From Psychrobacter sp. NG254 (lineage in GTDB: Bacteria; Pseudomonadota; Gammaproteobacteria; Pseudomonadales; Moraxellaceae), in NCBI RefSeq assembly GCF_015277735.1, contig NZ_JADHDA010000005.1, forward strand, positions 62,001-126,000: 64,000 bases of DNA, read 5' to 3'. Below, piece by piece: positions 28,901 through 37,189 of the stretch. Both the position numbers and the translations under genes were made by a program. Under the pieces are notes generated by a model. It ran no database searches and was not told the origin of the DNA. It saw only the letters and a program-made list of their open reading frames with translations. Every line of letters starts with the position of its first letter. The first letter of the stretch is position 1.

Positions 28901-28958
28901 TGGCCAAGACCATGGCTAATTGAATGATGACTGCCAGAATAAACAAGCCAATTGCCAT
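25944..28958 (-). CDS. fadE: Acyl-CoA dehydrogenase FadE with long acidic C-terminal tail
   Basis: 1004 residues; first step of fatty-acid beta-oxidation (acyl-CoA to trans-2-enoyl-CoA, FAD-dependent). The start at 28958 follows a perfect AAAGGAG; a start at 28982 lacks one. Two N-terminal membrane helices are followed by the FadE catalytic region with FGLTGPEAGSDAGAIPD, IGSPFMNGTVDG and VEGANILTRSLMIFGQGAMR. E. coli FadE is 814 residues. The excess is a tail from about residue 836 that is rich in Asp, Glu, Ser, Asn and Thr, looks disordered, and ends in a mixed-charge KWRDGLRRDESDNV. Single-gene unit, terminator downstream. Confidence 0.93.
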   Translation of the reverse strand: MAIGLFILAVIIQLAMVLAIFLLSLSRVTGSITVLVTVVITAVISPWSLILGLPMALLCLVLLISSVRQSLITKPVYKALGGAMPSMSDTEREALDAGTSWWEKELFMGAPNWDTFANYPYPQLSEEEQSFIDNEVEVLCGMLDEWKIQHEDKDLSPEAWQFIKANGFLGLIIPKEFGGLDFSSYAQSRIMSKIASRSPTAAVTCMVPNSLGPGELLMHYGTDAQKQRWLPGLAKGDEVPCFGLTGPEAGSDAGAIPDTGVVCYGMHEGAQVLGLRMNFSKRWITLAPVATVVGLAFKMHDPEGLLGDPKKTDYGITCALVPANHEGVVTGPRHNPIGSPFMNGTVDGKDVFIPLDYIIGGVENAGRGWRMLMECLGVGRGISLPALSTSASEMTYLSVGAFAKVREQFKISVGKFEGVQDATSRMASNTYMLEAFRHLVTCGLNQGGTPSVMTAMAKYYATETMRSVINDGMDVVGGRAVQMGPRNFLATPYQAIPVSITVEGANILTRSLMIFGQGAMRCHPYLFDELQLLQSEDKEAATKEFDVLFFKHLGYTFNRGAKAFIAGYVGGSNNAPSFADSFTRPYYKHINRLSAGFALTADMALGLLAGDLKRKEMLSGRLSDIHSHLFIATAILQFYEHGSKSASERLHAEVALQNSLYTIQEAFVSFFANFPNRLAANVVSFVTFPSGRIFTPPSDELKRQLGDTFMDDFAANPFRDYLKTMVYYNTDADDVTGRMEHAYQTLTSIEPLWQKFKKAEHQDSFEGLTFEDHVVHASQNEDITEEEAEVLIQYNAIRFDSLLTDVFDEHLSQVQERANPHSLDNAVQQLTDYAELKSAAQARNGIATDSDALDDDLNTFTDADVSTSTDKPTGDANPDHGYEVDGDVEMVAEQDTVEEVQAQTDFEDSDPETEALDPRYRDAESHLSERMSNNHRLNKYNAENSDSVDSADKPDHFDVVNDSVQKSNNLDSIENPQVEDNVEKPSSSDSKWRDGLRRDESDNV

Positions 28959-29334
28959 GACTATCTCCTTTATGACGCTCAATAAAAAGCATGAAAAATA
29001 TGTGAGTAAAACGGTTTAAAAACGATAATTATTATATTGTTTGGAGGTGTGTGAAACATCTAATGACCAACCAAGCAGTACATTCTAAGGGCTTTGATGG
29101 GATCGGTTATACCCTATCAATGCATCAATAGTGACTGCATGTGCGACACAATGGGCTTGCAAAATGAATGACAAAGCCATCCACTAATATGAAACGATTG
29201 TCGATAACTATCAATAGCCAAAATGCTACGCTGTGTCGACAATATGTATCAAATAGCATGAATAATGGTGTTATAGAGTAATTACTAGCTATTAAGCCTA
29301 TGATAATTTATATATTTGACTAATGTACATAACC
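28959..29334. other. Intergenic region between fadE and radC
   Basis: Promoter region of fadE (leftward) and 3' region of radC's transcript end. It contains an inverted repeat ATTGTCGA...TCGACAAT (about 29197-29246) and an AT-rich stretch close to fadE. No terminator for radC and no gene seen. Confidence 0.5.
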
Positions 29335-30018
29335 TTAGCCAAAAGGGCTAAGACCACTTTCGGCATAAGATAAGGTATCGTTACGTCCGACGATGATATG
29401 ATCAACAAGCGAGATATCCAACAAATCACACGCTTTTTTTAGCTCATGAGTCAGTAGATTGTCTGCGCCTGATGGTGTCGCATCGGTATGAGGGTGATTG
29501 TGTGTGATAATGAGCTGGCTAGCAGCATGGCTCAATGCATGTCTGAGGACGTGTTTGATACAGACGGAGCAGGACGAGAGTCCACCAGTAAATAGTATCT
29601 CAAAGTTCAACAGATTCAGCGCATTGTCTAAACACAGTACGGCAAATACTTCTCGATGTTCACCACGCAATTGGGTACTGATATAGTCTTTGACCACCTG
29701 TGAGCGCCCAAGGGCTTGACCCATTTTAAGTTTGCTGTCCAGATAACGAGTACCCATCTCAAGCGATGCCAATATCTGTGCGTACTTGGCAGGGCCGATA
29801 CCATGACAGGCAAGCACGGTCTGTTGAGGGGCTGAGAGTAACTCTGCTAAGCTGCCAAATTCATCGATTAGATGGCGAGCCAACTCAATAGCGGACTGCG
29901 ATTTGGTGCCTGTACGCAAAAATATGGCCAATATCTCAGCATCAGACAAATGAGACGCGCCAAATTTCAATAGTTTTTCTCGTGGTCGGTCATCTTCGTG
30001 CCAGTCTTTGATCGCCAT
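29335..30018 (-). CDS. radC: RadC-family JAB/MPN domain protein
   Basis: 227 residues. An N-terminal helix-hairpin-helix-like part (HLSDAEILAIFLRTGTK, ACHGIGPAKYAQI) is followed by the JAMM domain with the full metal motif H-x-H-x7-S-x2-D in HNHPHTDATPSGAD. Historically called a DNA repair protein; its true biochemical role is unsettled. The start at 30018 is chosen because AAGGAG lies 5 bases upstream; the ATG at 30021 is too close and 30081 has no site. Divergent from coaBC, as in many gammaproteobacteria. Confidence 0.95.
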   Translation of the reverse strand: MAIKDWHEDDRPREKLLKFGASHLSDAEILAIFLRTGTKSQSAIELARHLIDEFGSLAELLSAPQQTVLACHGIGPAKYAQILASLEMGTRYLDSKLKMGQALGRSQVVKDYISTQLRGEHREVFAVLCLDNALNLLNFEILFTGGLSSCSVCIKHVLRHALSHAASQLIITHNHPHTDATPSGADNLLTHELKKACDLLDISLVDHIIVGRNDTLSYAESGLSPFG

Positions 30019-30145
30019 CATCACTCCTTGAAAATGGATCGGTAGCTGTTGTGTGAGGTAAATGCGGAAAACCTTACCCAATTTATCTCATAGTTGTTAC
30101 TATAAGCGCAATTTTATCTTTTAATTTTTTGTTGATGATACGCTT

Positions 30146-31531
30146 ATGTCCAATATTGTGCTTGCTATTACTGGCGGTATCGCCGCTTATAAATCTGCTA
30201 TATTTGCCCGCTTATTGATTAAAGCAGGTTTTGATGTGCGCGTGATCATGACGACAGGCGCACAAGCATTTATCACGCCACTGACGCTGCAAGCGCTGAC
30301 GGGTAATGAGGTACATATCTCATTACTCGATGAGCGTGCTGAAGCAGGGATGGGGCATATTGAACTGGCGAAATGGGCAGACTTAGTTGTTATCGCGCCA
30401 GCCTCTGCCAATACGCTTGCGCGCCTTGCCATGGGTATGGCCGATGATTTGCTGACCACCGTCTGTCTTGCCACCACGGCACCCGTCATCATTGCACCAG
30501 CGATGAATCAGCAGATGTGGGCGCACCCAGCAGTCAACCTAAACGTGCAAACACTGCGTGATATGAACTATCAGATTATTCAACCAGCCAGCGGTGAGCA
30601 GGCGTGCGGTGATGTAGGAGCAGGCCGATTGCCTGAGCCTGAGCAGTTGCTAGATGAAGTGCTATTGTTTCAAGCGATGCATGTAACGCCGCAGCTGCTA
30701 TCAGGCAAAAGAGTGGTCATTACGGCAGGTCCAACCGTAGAAGCAATTGATCCGGTACGATATCTGTCCAATCACTCTACCGGTAAGATGGGCTTTGCAT
30801 TAGCACGAGCTTGTGTGGCAGCTGGTGCAGAGGTGATTTTGATTGCTGGTGGCAAAATAGCACTGCCGACACCGCTCAATGTCACGCGGATTGATGTCCT
30901 CTCAGCCAAAGACATGCTCGTTGCGGCGCAGCAATGTGTAGAGGGTACGCATAGCGCGCTTCAGTGGGTCTTGGAAGATGAGCATGAACATCACCACGAC
31001 CACGATCACGAGCATCATCATGACCATGACCACTCACATGACCACAGTGATTGCGATTGTGGAGACGAGCATGATGTTGTGACGACTAGCACCGATAATA
31101 GCGTGAGAGTTGCTGATATCTTTATTGCTACGGCAGCGGTCGCGGACTATCGTACGGAAGAAGCTGCTCCGCAAAAAATCAAAAAAACCCAAGATGCCAT
31201 GGCGCTCAGTTTGGTCAAAAACCCTGATATTCTGGCAACGATTTCTTTGGCTCACCCAGAATTGTTTGTGGTTGGTTTCGCGGCTGAAACGCAAGACGTT
31301 GAGCACTATGCACGTGGAAAATTGGTCGCTAAGGATCTAGACCTCATCGCTTGTAATGATGTCTCACGTGCAGATATTGGGTTTGCAAGTGATGACAATG
31401 CCATGCAAGTGTTTTTCTCTGAGCGTCATCAGCGTGAAGCGATCACGCTCGAAAAAACAAGCAAAGATAAAATTGCTGAACAGCTTGCATCTATTATTGG
31501 CGAAACCATTGGTCAACGTCAAAGTTTCTAA
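30146..31531 (+). CDS. coaBC: Bifunctional CoaBC with internal His-rich insert
   Basis: 461 residues; cytoplasmic flavoprotein making 4'-phosphopantetheine from phosphopantothenate and cysteine. The CoaC half has GGIAAYKSA, the active-site His in GMGHIELAKWADLVVIAPAS, PAMNQQMW and ACGDVGAGRLPEP. The CoaB half starts near 190 with ITAGPTVEAIDPVRYLSNHSTGKMG and later AAVADYR, KIKK and NPDIL. Between about residues 276 and 311 lies an insert of alternating His and Asp/Glu ending in a Cys-Asp-Cys. It is absent from typical CoaBC (around 400-430 residues) and sits just before the AAVADYR strand. It looks like a metal-binding loop. Its DNA is a degenerate CAT/CAC/GAC/GAG repeat. Confidence 0.95.
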   Translation: MSNIVLAITGGIAAYKSAIFARLLIKAGFDVRVIMTTGAQAFITPLTLQALTGNEVHISLLDERAEAGMGHIELAKWADLVVIAPASANTLARLAMGMADDLLTTVCLATTAPVIIAPAMNQQMWAHPAVNLNVQTLRDMNYQIIQPASGEQACGDVGAGRLPEPEQLLDEVLLFQAMHVTPQLLSGKRVVITAGPTVEAIDPVRYLSNHSTGKMGFALARACVAAGAEVILIAGGKIALPTPLNVTRIDVLSAKDMLVAAQQCVEGTHSALQWVLEDEHEHHHDHDHEHHHDHDHSHDHSDCDCGDEHDVVTTSTDNSVRVADIFIATAAVADYRTEEAAPQKIKKTQDAMALSLVKNPDILATISLAHPELFVVGFAAETQDVEHYARGKLVAKDLDLIACNDVSRADIGFASDDNAMQVFFSERHQREAITLEKTSKDKIAEQLASIIGETIGQRQSF

Positions 31532-31611
31532 TATCAAAATTGCTAACGTTAAAACAGCGCATATGCTAGTTACTAGGTATCGGGCATGGTGTACAAAAAA
31601 GTGTGTAAACG

Positions 31612-32394
31612 ATGACGAATATAGTGGATAACGATAGCACGCAGATGCTAGTGCTGATGGCTGTTTTTGCATTGGCATCACTGCTGCATGGTATTAGCGG
31701 GCTTGGCGCAACGCTAGTGACGACCACCGCGCTTGCTAGTATGTATCCATTGCCACATGCCATTGTGTTGGTGATTTTCCCCTCGCTAGTCGTTAATGCT
31801 ATGACATGGTTAGCAGGTGGGGAGCGCACCATTTGGCAAAATTTTATCTATTACGGCAGACGCTATTGGCTACTGGCACTGACCAGTCTGCTCGGTAGTA
31901 TTTTGGGTGCCAAGCTACTACTGTGGGTCGATAGCGCTTATATCTTGCTATTGTTAGCGGCAGTGATTGGTTTTTATGTTGTCAGTAGCTTACTGGGCAA
32001 GCAGATTCGTCTGCCAGATACCAAGCCTGTATTAATTGCAGTTGGATTTGGCGCGGGGGTTATTGGCGGTTCGACCAATGCCATGTCGACTGTATTGATG
32101 ATGTATTTGTTGTCTGCTAGCGACGATAAAAACACCATCGCCAAAGTGGGTAACATGTGCTATTTTTTGGGTAAAATTGCCCAAATCGTCGTACTACGTG
32201 AGCCGATTATGGCACTCAGTAGCAGTGAGTGGCAGCTGATTGCGTGGTTAAGTGTGATATCTGTTGTTACGCTGTTGATTGGGATTCGTCTGCGTCGTTA
32301 TTTACCGCAATCACGTTTTCGTCAGCTTATTTTAGTGATATTAACTGTGCTTGGCATACGCGTTGGCTGGCAAGGCATTGCTGCGTTATTGTAA
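31612..32394 (+). CDS. TSUP family (TauE/SafE) membrane permease, second gene
   Basis: 260 residues, about eight membrane helices, with the first family repeat LASLLHGISGLGATLVTTTAL and the second AVGFGAGVIGGSTNAMSTVLMMYLL. Likely exports or imports an organic or sulfur anion; substrate unknown. It follows coaBC by 80 bases on the same strand. It ends 14 bases from the convergent deacetylase-like gene with no terminator between them. Confidence 0.85.
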   Translation: MTNIVDNDSTQMLVLMAVFALASLLHGISGLGATLVTTTALASMYPLPHAIVLVIFPSLVVNAMTWLAGGERTIWQNFIYYGRRYWLLALTSLLGSILGAKLLLWVDSAYILLLLAAVIGFYVVSSLLGKQIRLPDTKPVLIAVGFGAGVIGGSTNAMSTVLMMYLLSASDDKNTIAKVGNMCYFLGKIAQIVVLREPIMALSSSEWQLIAWLSVISVVTLLIGIRLRRYLPQSRFRQLILVILTVLGIRVGWQGIAALL

Positions 32395-32408
32395 ACGTGC
32401 GACGCCCT

Positions 32409-33323
32409 TTACGCTATTTCACCGAAATAAATCTGCTGTGCCACGCGAAAGGTATTGCAGTGTGCTTCGACCACATCGTCGATGTCTTCTGAATAGCCGC
32501 CCCCCATCACAATGGCAACCGGTATATTGGCAGCTTTTGCTTGATGCAGCACGTACTCATCTCGCGCCTTGCAACCTGCTTGCGTCAATCCAAGCTTACC
32601 CAATTTATCCGTCGCTAGCACATCGACCGCCGACTGATAAAAAATCATATCTGGTGCAAAATCTGCAATCAAACGTGGCAGCGTCTCTTCTAATATCTGT
32701 AGATATTCTGCATCACCCGTATCATTGTCCAGCTCGATATCTAAGTCAGACACTTGCTTACGAAATGGATAATTCTTGGCACCATGCATGCTAAAGACAA
32801 AGACGCGCGGCTCATCCGCCATGATACTGGCATTACCATTGCCTTGATGAACGTCTAAATCAATGATTAAAACCTTGTTTGCCTGTCCGCGATTTAACAA
32901 TAGATTGCTAGCGATGCAGACATCATTGAACACGCAAAACCCTTCTCCGTGATCGGCAAACGAGTGATGAGTGCCACCTGCAACATTCATGGCCACGCCA
33001 TATTGCTGCGCATACAGCGCGCACTCATACGTTGCATGGGCAATATAACGACCACGCTCAACCAACTGCGGCGTCATCTCAAACCCGATGGCGCGCGCCG
33101 CCTTGCGCGGTAGTGTTTGGGTTTTTAGTTGATACCAGTACTCTGCGGTATGCGTGGTCAAAATCTCATCTTCGCTTAAGCATTTAGGCACAAAGAAGTT
33201 ATCTTGGCTGATCGTTCCTTCTGCTAGTAAGCGCTCAGGAATCAAAATATATTTTTGCATAGGAAAGCGGTGCTTTTCGGGTACGGAATAGCGAAAGACG
33301 TCAGAGTAGGCAATTTTTAGCAT
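32409..33323 (-). CDS. Histone deacetylase-fold protein (HDAC11-like)
   Basis: 304 residues with the arginase/deacetylase fold. The catalytic and zinc residues are visible in order: tandem His in GGTHHSFADHGEGFCVFND, DLDVHQGNG with the Asp and His ligands, the later Asp in YQSAVDVL, and GGGYSED. It should be a zinc-dependent deacetylase of acetyl-lysine or an acetylated polyamine-like small molecule; bacterial members are often annotated only by fold. No signal peptide. Transcribed alone. Confidence 0.9.
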   Translation of the reverse strand: MLKIAYSDVFRYSVPEKHRFPMQKYILIPERLLAEGTISQDNFFVPKCLSEDEILTTHTAEYWYQLKTQTLPRKAARAIGFEMTPQLVERGRYIAHATYECALYAQQYGVAMNVAGGTHHSFADHGEGFCVFNDVCIASNLLLNRGQANKVLIIDLDVHQGNGNASIMADEPRVFVFSMHGAKNYPFRKQVSDLDIELDNDTGDAEYLQILEETLPRLIADFAPDMIFYQSAVDVLATDKLGKLGLTQAGCKARDEYVLHQAKAANIPVAIVMGGGYSEDIDDVVEAHCNTFRVAQQIYFGEIA

Positions 33324-33461
33324 AAGAATTCTAGCTTAGTATTTTTAGCATCATATTGATGGTGTGGTGGAAGAGCAAGCTAAGGTCGCGGTGAGAGCGA
33401 ACGCTAGTCGTCGCTTTCTGGATAAACTGACTTATCGAAAAGCCGAATGAATAAAAATTGG

Positions 33462-34304
33462 CTATTGAACAAACTGAGTCGGTAAAAAGAACGTGCGCGC
33501 ATCCGATTGTTGACGTAGGTCTGCCAGTAACGACTGCATATCTTCATCGGGATCTTGATTATTAATCAAATTACCAAACAGCTCGTTGGCGACCGTGGTC
33601 ATTGATACCACGCTTTGTAATAAATGCTTAATAATATCATTATCGATACCGACCGCTTCGACATCGATCGCATTTTTGTAGCGTATCTCACCATCATTGA
33701 CATCCATTTCTAGATTGCCAATCAGCATGTCGTAGTTGATTTGGGTGATGAGTAGCATCGCGGCGCTCTGATGACTCTCGGGTATCAAAAATGGCAAAAT
33801 GCCATAAATGGCCAGTAATTTGTTTTGTTCTTGAACTCTAAACAGATATCCGCAGTTTATTTGCTTATGCCGCATTCTTAAGGACAAATGATGAGATTGC
33901 GGCTGGCCATTGGTGCTATCTTTGGCTTTGGGCCGATAATGCGTATAGTGCCATTGTTTATTATTAAAATACTGTTTTAAACAATCAACGATGGGTGTAT
34001 CACTAGGATTCTGTGGTTCTGTGTTTGGCACGTCCGTATTTAGGTCAAGCAAATCTGTTTGCGCTTGCTTGCTATCATGACTGCTACTTCGCTCAGAATC
34101 GGTAGGTGTATTATGAATGAGATGACTGTCAGGCAGCTGAGTCGAAGTATTTGTAGAGCTATCAAATTCACTATTAGTGGCATCAACAGATGAGGAGGGC
34201 ACTGGTGTACTGACCCCATTATGATCAACCACTGACTGCGGTGCTGACGCAGTCAGAAATCGTTTTATTTTTTGCCATAAGCTGAGTTTGTTGCGTTGAC
34301 TCAT
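33462..34304 (-). CDS. YbjN-domain protein with low-complexity N-terminus
   Basis: 280 residues. The first ~95 are Ser/Thr/Asn/Asp/Pro-rich and probably disordered, apart from a basic start (LSLWQKIKRFLTAS). Residues ~95-275 resemble the YbjN sensory-transduction-regulator fold (CLKQYFNNKQWHYTHY, LLAIYGILPFLIPESH, then NLEMDVNDGEIRYKNAID). The family fold is related to type III secretion chaperones; the role is unclear. It is 30 bases downstream of a larger unknown gene and probably co-transcribed. Confidence 0.75.
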   Translation of the reverse strand: MSQRNKLSLWQKIKRFLTASAPQSVVDHNGVSTPVPSSSVDATNSEFDSSTNTSTQLPDSHLIHNTPTDSERSSSHDSKQAQTDLLDLNTDVPNTEPQNPSDTPIVDCLKQYFNNKQWHYTHYRPKAKDSTNGQPQSHHLSLRMRHKQINCGYLFRVQEQNKLLAIYGILPFLIPESHQSAAMLLITQINYDMLIGNLEMDVNDGEIRYKNAIDVEAVGIDNDIIKHLLQSVVSMTTVANELFGNLINNQDPDEDMQSLLADLRQQSDARTFFLPTQFVQ

Positions 34305-34334
34305 AATATTATGCTGACAAGTAAGGGTTATAAG

Positions 34335-35429
34335 TTAATCGTGATTGAGCGCCAAACCTTCTTGAATACTCGGCTGTGCATAAAACGCCTCTAGCATCTC
34401 ACGAATATGAACGGTCAACCACGGCGTCTCAATAACATCGTACACGATAGGCAGTAGAGCAGTACTACATTGTTTCATGGCCGCTTCGTCAATATGCAAG
34501 CTTGCGGCAATGGTCGCCATCGTGTCAGACTGATGATTGGCATACCAAGTGTCAATGCTCGCTTCTACCAAGCTGTGTAGATAAGGTGACACGCGCAGAC
34601 GGTTATAGCTTTGCTGAATACTGGCTTCGATATGGTCGATACTGCTATTACCTGGCTCATCGCTCAGATACGTCTGCAGTTCGCTGATAGGCTGGTCTTT
34701 GATGCGATCCCAGCCCATGACCATCAGACGCGCTACTTCCTCATTAGACAGATGTGCTTGGGCATTGGCTTCGGCTTTGCGCGTCAAATCTTTGATATTG
34801 CGGTGCAAATAGGTTTGCAGTTTTTCATCAAGATTTCTGTTGGTGGCTTTTTCAAAAGAGCTACGCCCCAGCTTCATCAATTTACCAACGCCACCCGCCT
34901 TGTCTAGCGTACTTTCCATAAAGTCGTTGATAGCGTGATGGAGCGTTTGGGTCAATAAATCCGCAAAAGTTTCGTTGCCGACGAGGGTGTGAATCAGGAT
35001 ATTGCGCTGCTGCTCATGACTACCGATATAATTGGCAAGCGTCTTGACTTGGGTATCATCGACCAGCTCAGACAGCGGTACATTATCATTGACGGGATGA
35101 TAAATAAGGGTATGCAAAATATCGCGGATATCGGTGCGCATCACCTCAGTCATTGACTGATTTAACAGCCAGTCTTTCATCAAATGCTGTAAATGCTCAC
35201 GGCTGATGTATTTGCTGAATGGCTGTACGCCAAACCATTGCCAAGCTTCCATCGCTAGTGGCTCAGCTTGCTCGTGCAGCCAACGCTGCATAAAACCAAC
35301 TTGCGCATCGATCAAGCTATCTATCGTGAAACGACGGGTTGATGGCTCTTTTAACAAGCTGGCATCAATTGTGTCATTGGTCATGTTGTTTTGGCTATCT
35401 GTTAAAGTCTGCATAGATTTTGAGGTCAT
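34335..35429 (-). CDS. Hypothetical helical protein upstream of the YbjN-like gene
   Basis: 364 residues, predicted mostly alpha-helical and soluble, with no signal peptide or membrane helix. Notable parts are VGFMQRWLHEQAEPLAMEAWQ, a Gly/Lys linker DKAGGVGKLMKLGRSSF, and a C-terminal IREMLEAFYAQPS. No motif I recognise. It is divergent from ccmA and leads a likely two-gene unit with the YbjN-like gene. The first ATG is used; an ATG five codons later is possible. Confidence 0.72.
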   Translation of the reverse strand: MTSKSMQTLTDSQNNMTNDTIDASLLKEPSTRRFTIDSLIDAQVGFMQRWLHEQAEPLAMEAWQWFGVQPFSKYISREHLQHLMKDWLLNQSMTEVMRTDIRDILHTLIYHPVNDNVPLSELVDDTQVKTLANYIGSHEQQRNILIHTLVGNETFADLLTQTLHHAINDFMESTLDKAGGVGKLMKLGRSSFEKATNRNLDEKLQTYLHRNIKDLTRKAEANAQAHLSNEEVARLMVMGWDRIKDQPISELQTYLSDEPGNSSIDHIEASIQQSYNRLRVSPYLHSLVEASIDTWYANHQSDTMATIAASLHIDEAAMKQCSTALLPIVYDVIETPWLTVHIREMLEAFYAQPSIQEGLALNHD

Positions 35430-35575
35430 ATATTTGAAGTTATAGTTTTCAGATTACAGTAATCGACAATTTGTTATACTGTGCGGTTGTGTCATAGATA
35501 AGGTATTATGCCACGAACATTGTCTGTATTTGTGATGAATATTGACTGCCGCTTTATAAATAACCAGAGGTTGTG

Positions 35576-36205
35576 ATGACGGTTCTAGAGACGTCTATAC
35601 TTGAACTTGCCGACTTGACGGTTCAACGCGGCGAGATACCGCTGTGCGAAGCGGTCAGCTTGCAGCTACCTGCCGGTAGCATTTGTCATCTGATTGGTGC
35701 CAATGGTACGGGGAAGACCACGCTATTGATGCAGCTGGCAGGGTTATTGCCTGTCATGACAGGCACGGTCTCATATCAAGGGCAGGCAGGTTTGCCCATT
35801 CAGCCTTTGTATGTCTCACACCAGTTAGGTATTCATCCAGATCTAACGGTAGCACAAAACCTGATATTTTTATTAAATTTATACGGTATTAACCCAAGCG
35901 CTAGCGATATCGATGATGCGCTCACTTGGGTAGGGCTACAAGGATTTGAGACAATCAGCTCAAGTCATCTGTCCGCTGGACAGACGCGGCGTATCACGCT
36001 GGCACGATTGTACTTACTTACTCCTGATGTGACACCGCTGTGGCTACTTGATGAGCCTTTTACGGCGCTAGATGTCGATATGGTGGCACGAATGGAAAGG
36101 CGTTTACACGACTTTGCTCATGCAGGCGGTGCAATATTAACGACCAGTCATCAGGCAGTGGGCGTGGCCAATCAAGTACTCGATTTGTCAGATTACATGA
36201 TATAA
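35576..36205 (+). CDS. ccmA: Haem exporter ATPase CcmA
   Basis: 209 residues. An ABC ATPase with Walker A GANGTGKTT, signature LSAGQTRR and Walker B LWLLDEPFTALD, then a His switch (TTSHQ). The size and position ahead of ccmB and ccmC identify it as CcmA, which with CcmBCD loads haem onto CcmE and releases holo-CcmE in the periplasm. The ATG at 35576 follows AGAGG by 5 bases and is preferred over the GTG immediately before it. Confidence 0.92.
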   Translation: MTVLETSILELADLTVQRGEIPLCEAVSLQLPAGSICHLIGANGTGKTTLLMQLAGLLPVMTGTVSYQGQAGLPIQPLYVSHQLGIHPDLTVAQNLIFLLNLYGINPSASDIDDALTWVGLQGFETISSSHLSAGQTRRITLARLYLLTPDVTPLWLLDEPFTALDVDMVARMERRLHDFAHAGGAILTTSHQAVGVANQVLDLSDYMI

Positions 36206-36250
36206 GTTTAATAGGTGCTCATACAATCGGTATAGGTGAAAGGACCAATA

Positions 36251-36997
36251 ATGACAGACAGTCCGATGCAAACCCGCCCAATAGCTGCTGCGGATAATAA
36301 ACCACGCGTTATCACAACGATGCCGCGGGCGATTGGGTTTATGCAGCTGTGGCGCCGCGAATGGCAAGTGAAACAGCAAGGGGCAGTGCAATGGCTTTAT
36401 CCATTGGTATTGTTCTTAGTCATTATTACGCTATTTCCACTCGCTGTGGGTAGCGAGCCTGCACTGTTGCAGCGTCTTGGTGTATCAGCGGTGTGGATTG
36501 CCGCATTGCTGTCACTGGTGATGGGTGTCGATGGCTTGTTTAAGCCTGCGCTTGACAATGGTACGCTCGCACAGCTGGTCGTTGCAAAGGCATCATTACC
36601 ACTGTGGGTACTGATTAGGCTAGTCATTCACTGGATATTCAGTAGTGGGATTGTGGCAGCACTTAGCTTACTTGCTGTGCCCTTATTTCAGCTTAGCTGG
36701 TTTGAGGCATGGATATTGATGGCATCTATTGTGACAGGCAGTCCAATGTTACTGATGCTATCGGCAGTGGCTAGTAGCTTGACATTGTCGCTAAAAAACG
36801 GCGCTGTGCTCGTGCCATTGATTGCTTTGCCGATGCAGCTGCCTGTATTGATATTTGCGACTGGGGCAGTTGATTTGTTTGCGACGGGACTTAATGGTTT
36901 GCCTATTTTGGCGTTATTACTAGCAGGGAGCATACTCTCCGTTTTAGTGATGCCATGGGTGATTGCCTTGACCCTAAAAATGTCATGGTTGAACTAA
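36251..36997 (+). CDS. ccmB: Haem exporter membrane subunit CcmB
   Basis: 248 residues with six membrane helices and the CcmB opening LWRREWQVKQQG. AAAGGA precedes the ATG at 36251; a GTG at 36236 overlaps that site and is unlikely. It forms the permease for CcmA. 45 bases after ccmA; before ccmC there is a 192-base gap with a possible second promoter. Confidence 0.92.
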   Translation: MTDSPMQTRPIAAADNKPRVITTMPRAIGFMQLWRREWQVKQQGAVQWLYPLVLFLVIITLFPLAVGSEPALLQRLGVSAVWIAALLSLVMGVDGLFKPALDNGTLAQLVVAKASLPLWVLIRLVIHWIFSSGIVAALSLLAVPLFQLSWFEAWILMASIVTGSPMLLMLSAVASSLTLSLKNGAVLVPLIALPMQLPVLIFATGAVDLFATGLNGLPILALLLAGSILSVLVMPWVIALTLKMSWLN

Positions 36998-37050
36998 AAC
37001 GCGGTCGTCCAAACCCATTGCATTAACATCATGGTGAAAACTGGCAATTT

Positions 37051-37059
37051 TGCTATAAT
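37051..37059 (+). promoter_or_regulatory. Candidate extended -10 promoter before ccmC
   Basis: TGCTATAAT is a perfect extended -10 element (TGnTATAAT) in the 192-base ccmB-ccmC gap, giving a leader of about 125 bases. The -35 region is poor, as is usual for extended -10 promoters. Confidence 0.5.
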
Positions 37060-37189
37060 AGCCCCTCAAATACGTAAACCGCGCATTGTAAATTTTATCC
37101 AGTGTTTAACGCCAGTCGGTACGCTGATCTAAGAGCGGCTGTATGCTCTGTCGGTTATCACCAGTAAGCTGTGTAATAGGTTCATTCCC

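Noticed and set aside
28959..29060. AAAACGGTTT-like dyad near fadE, considered as a PsrA/FadR operator
   Set aside because: Too degenerate and the surrounding DNA is AT-rich; no second matching site.
30973..31078. CAT/CAC/GAC repeat tract looked at as a possible short tandem repeat array or CRISPR remnant
   Set aside because: It is in-frame coding sequence for the His-rich CoaB insert with no regular spacer-repeat pattern.
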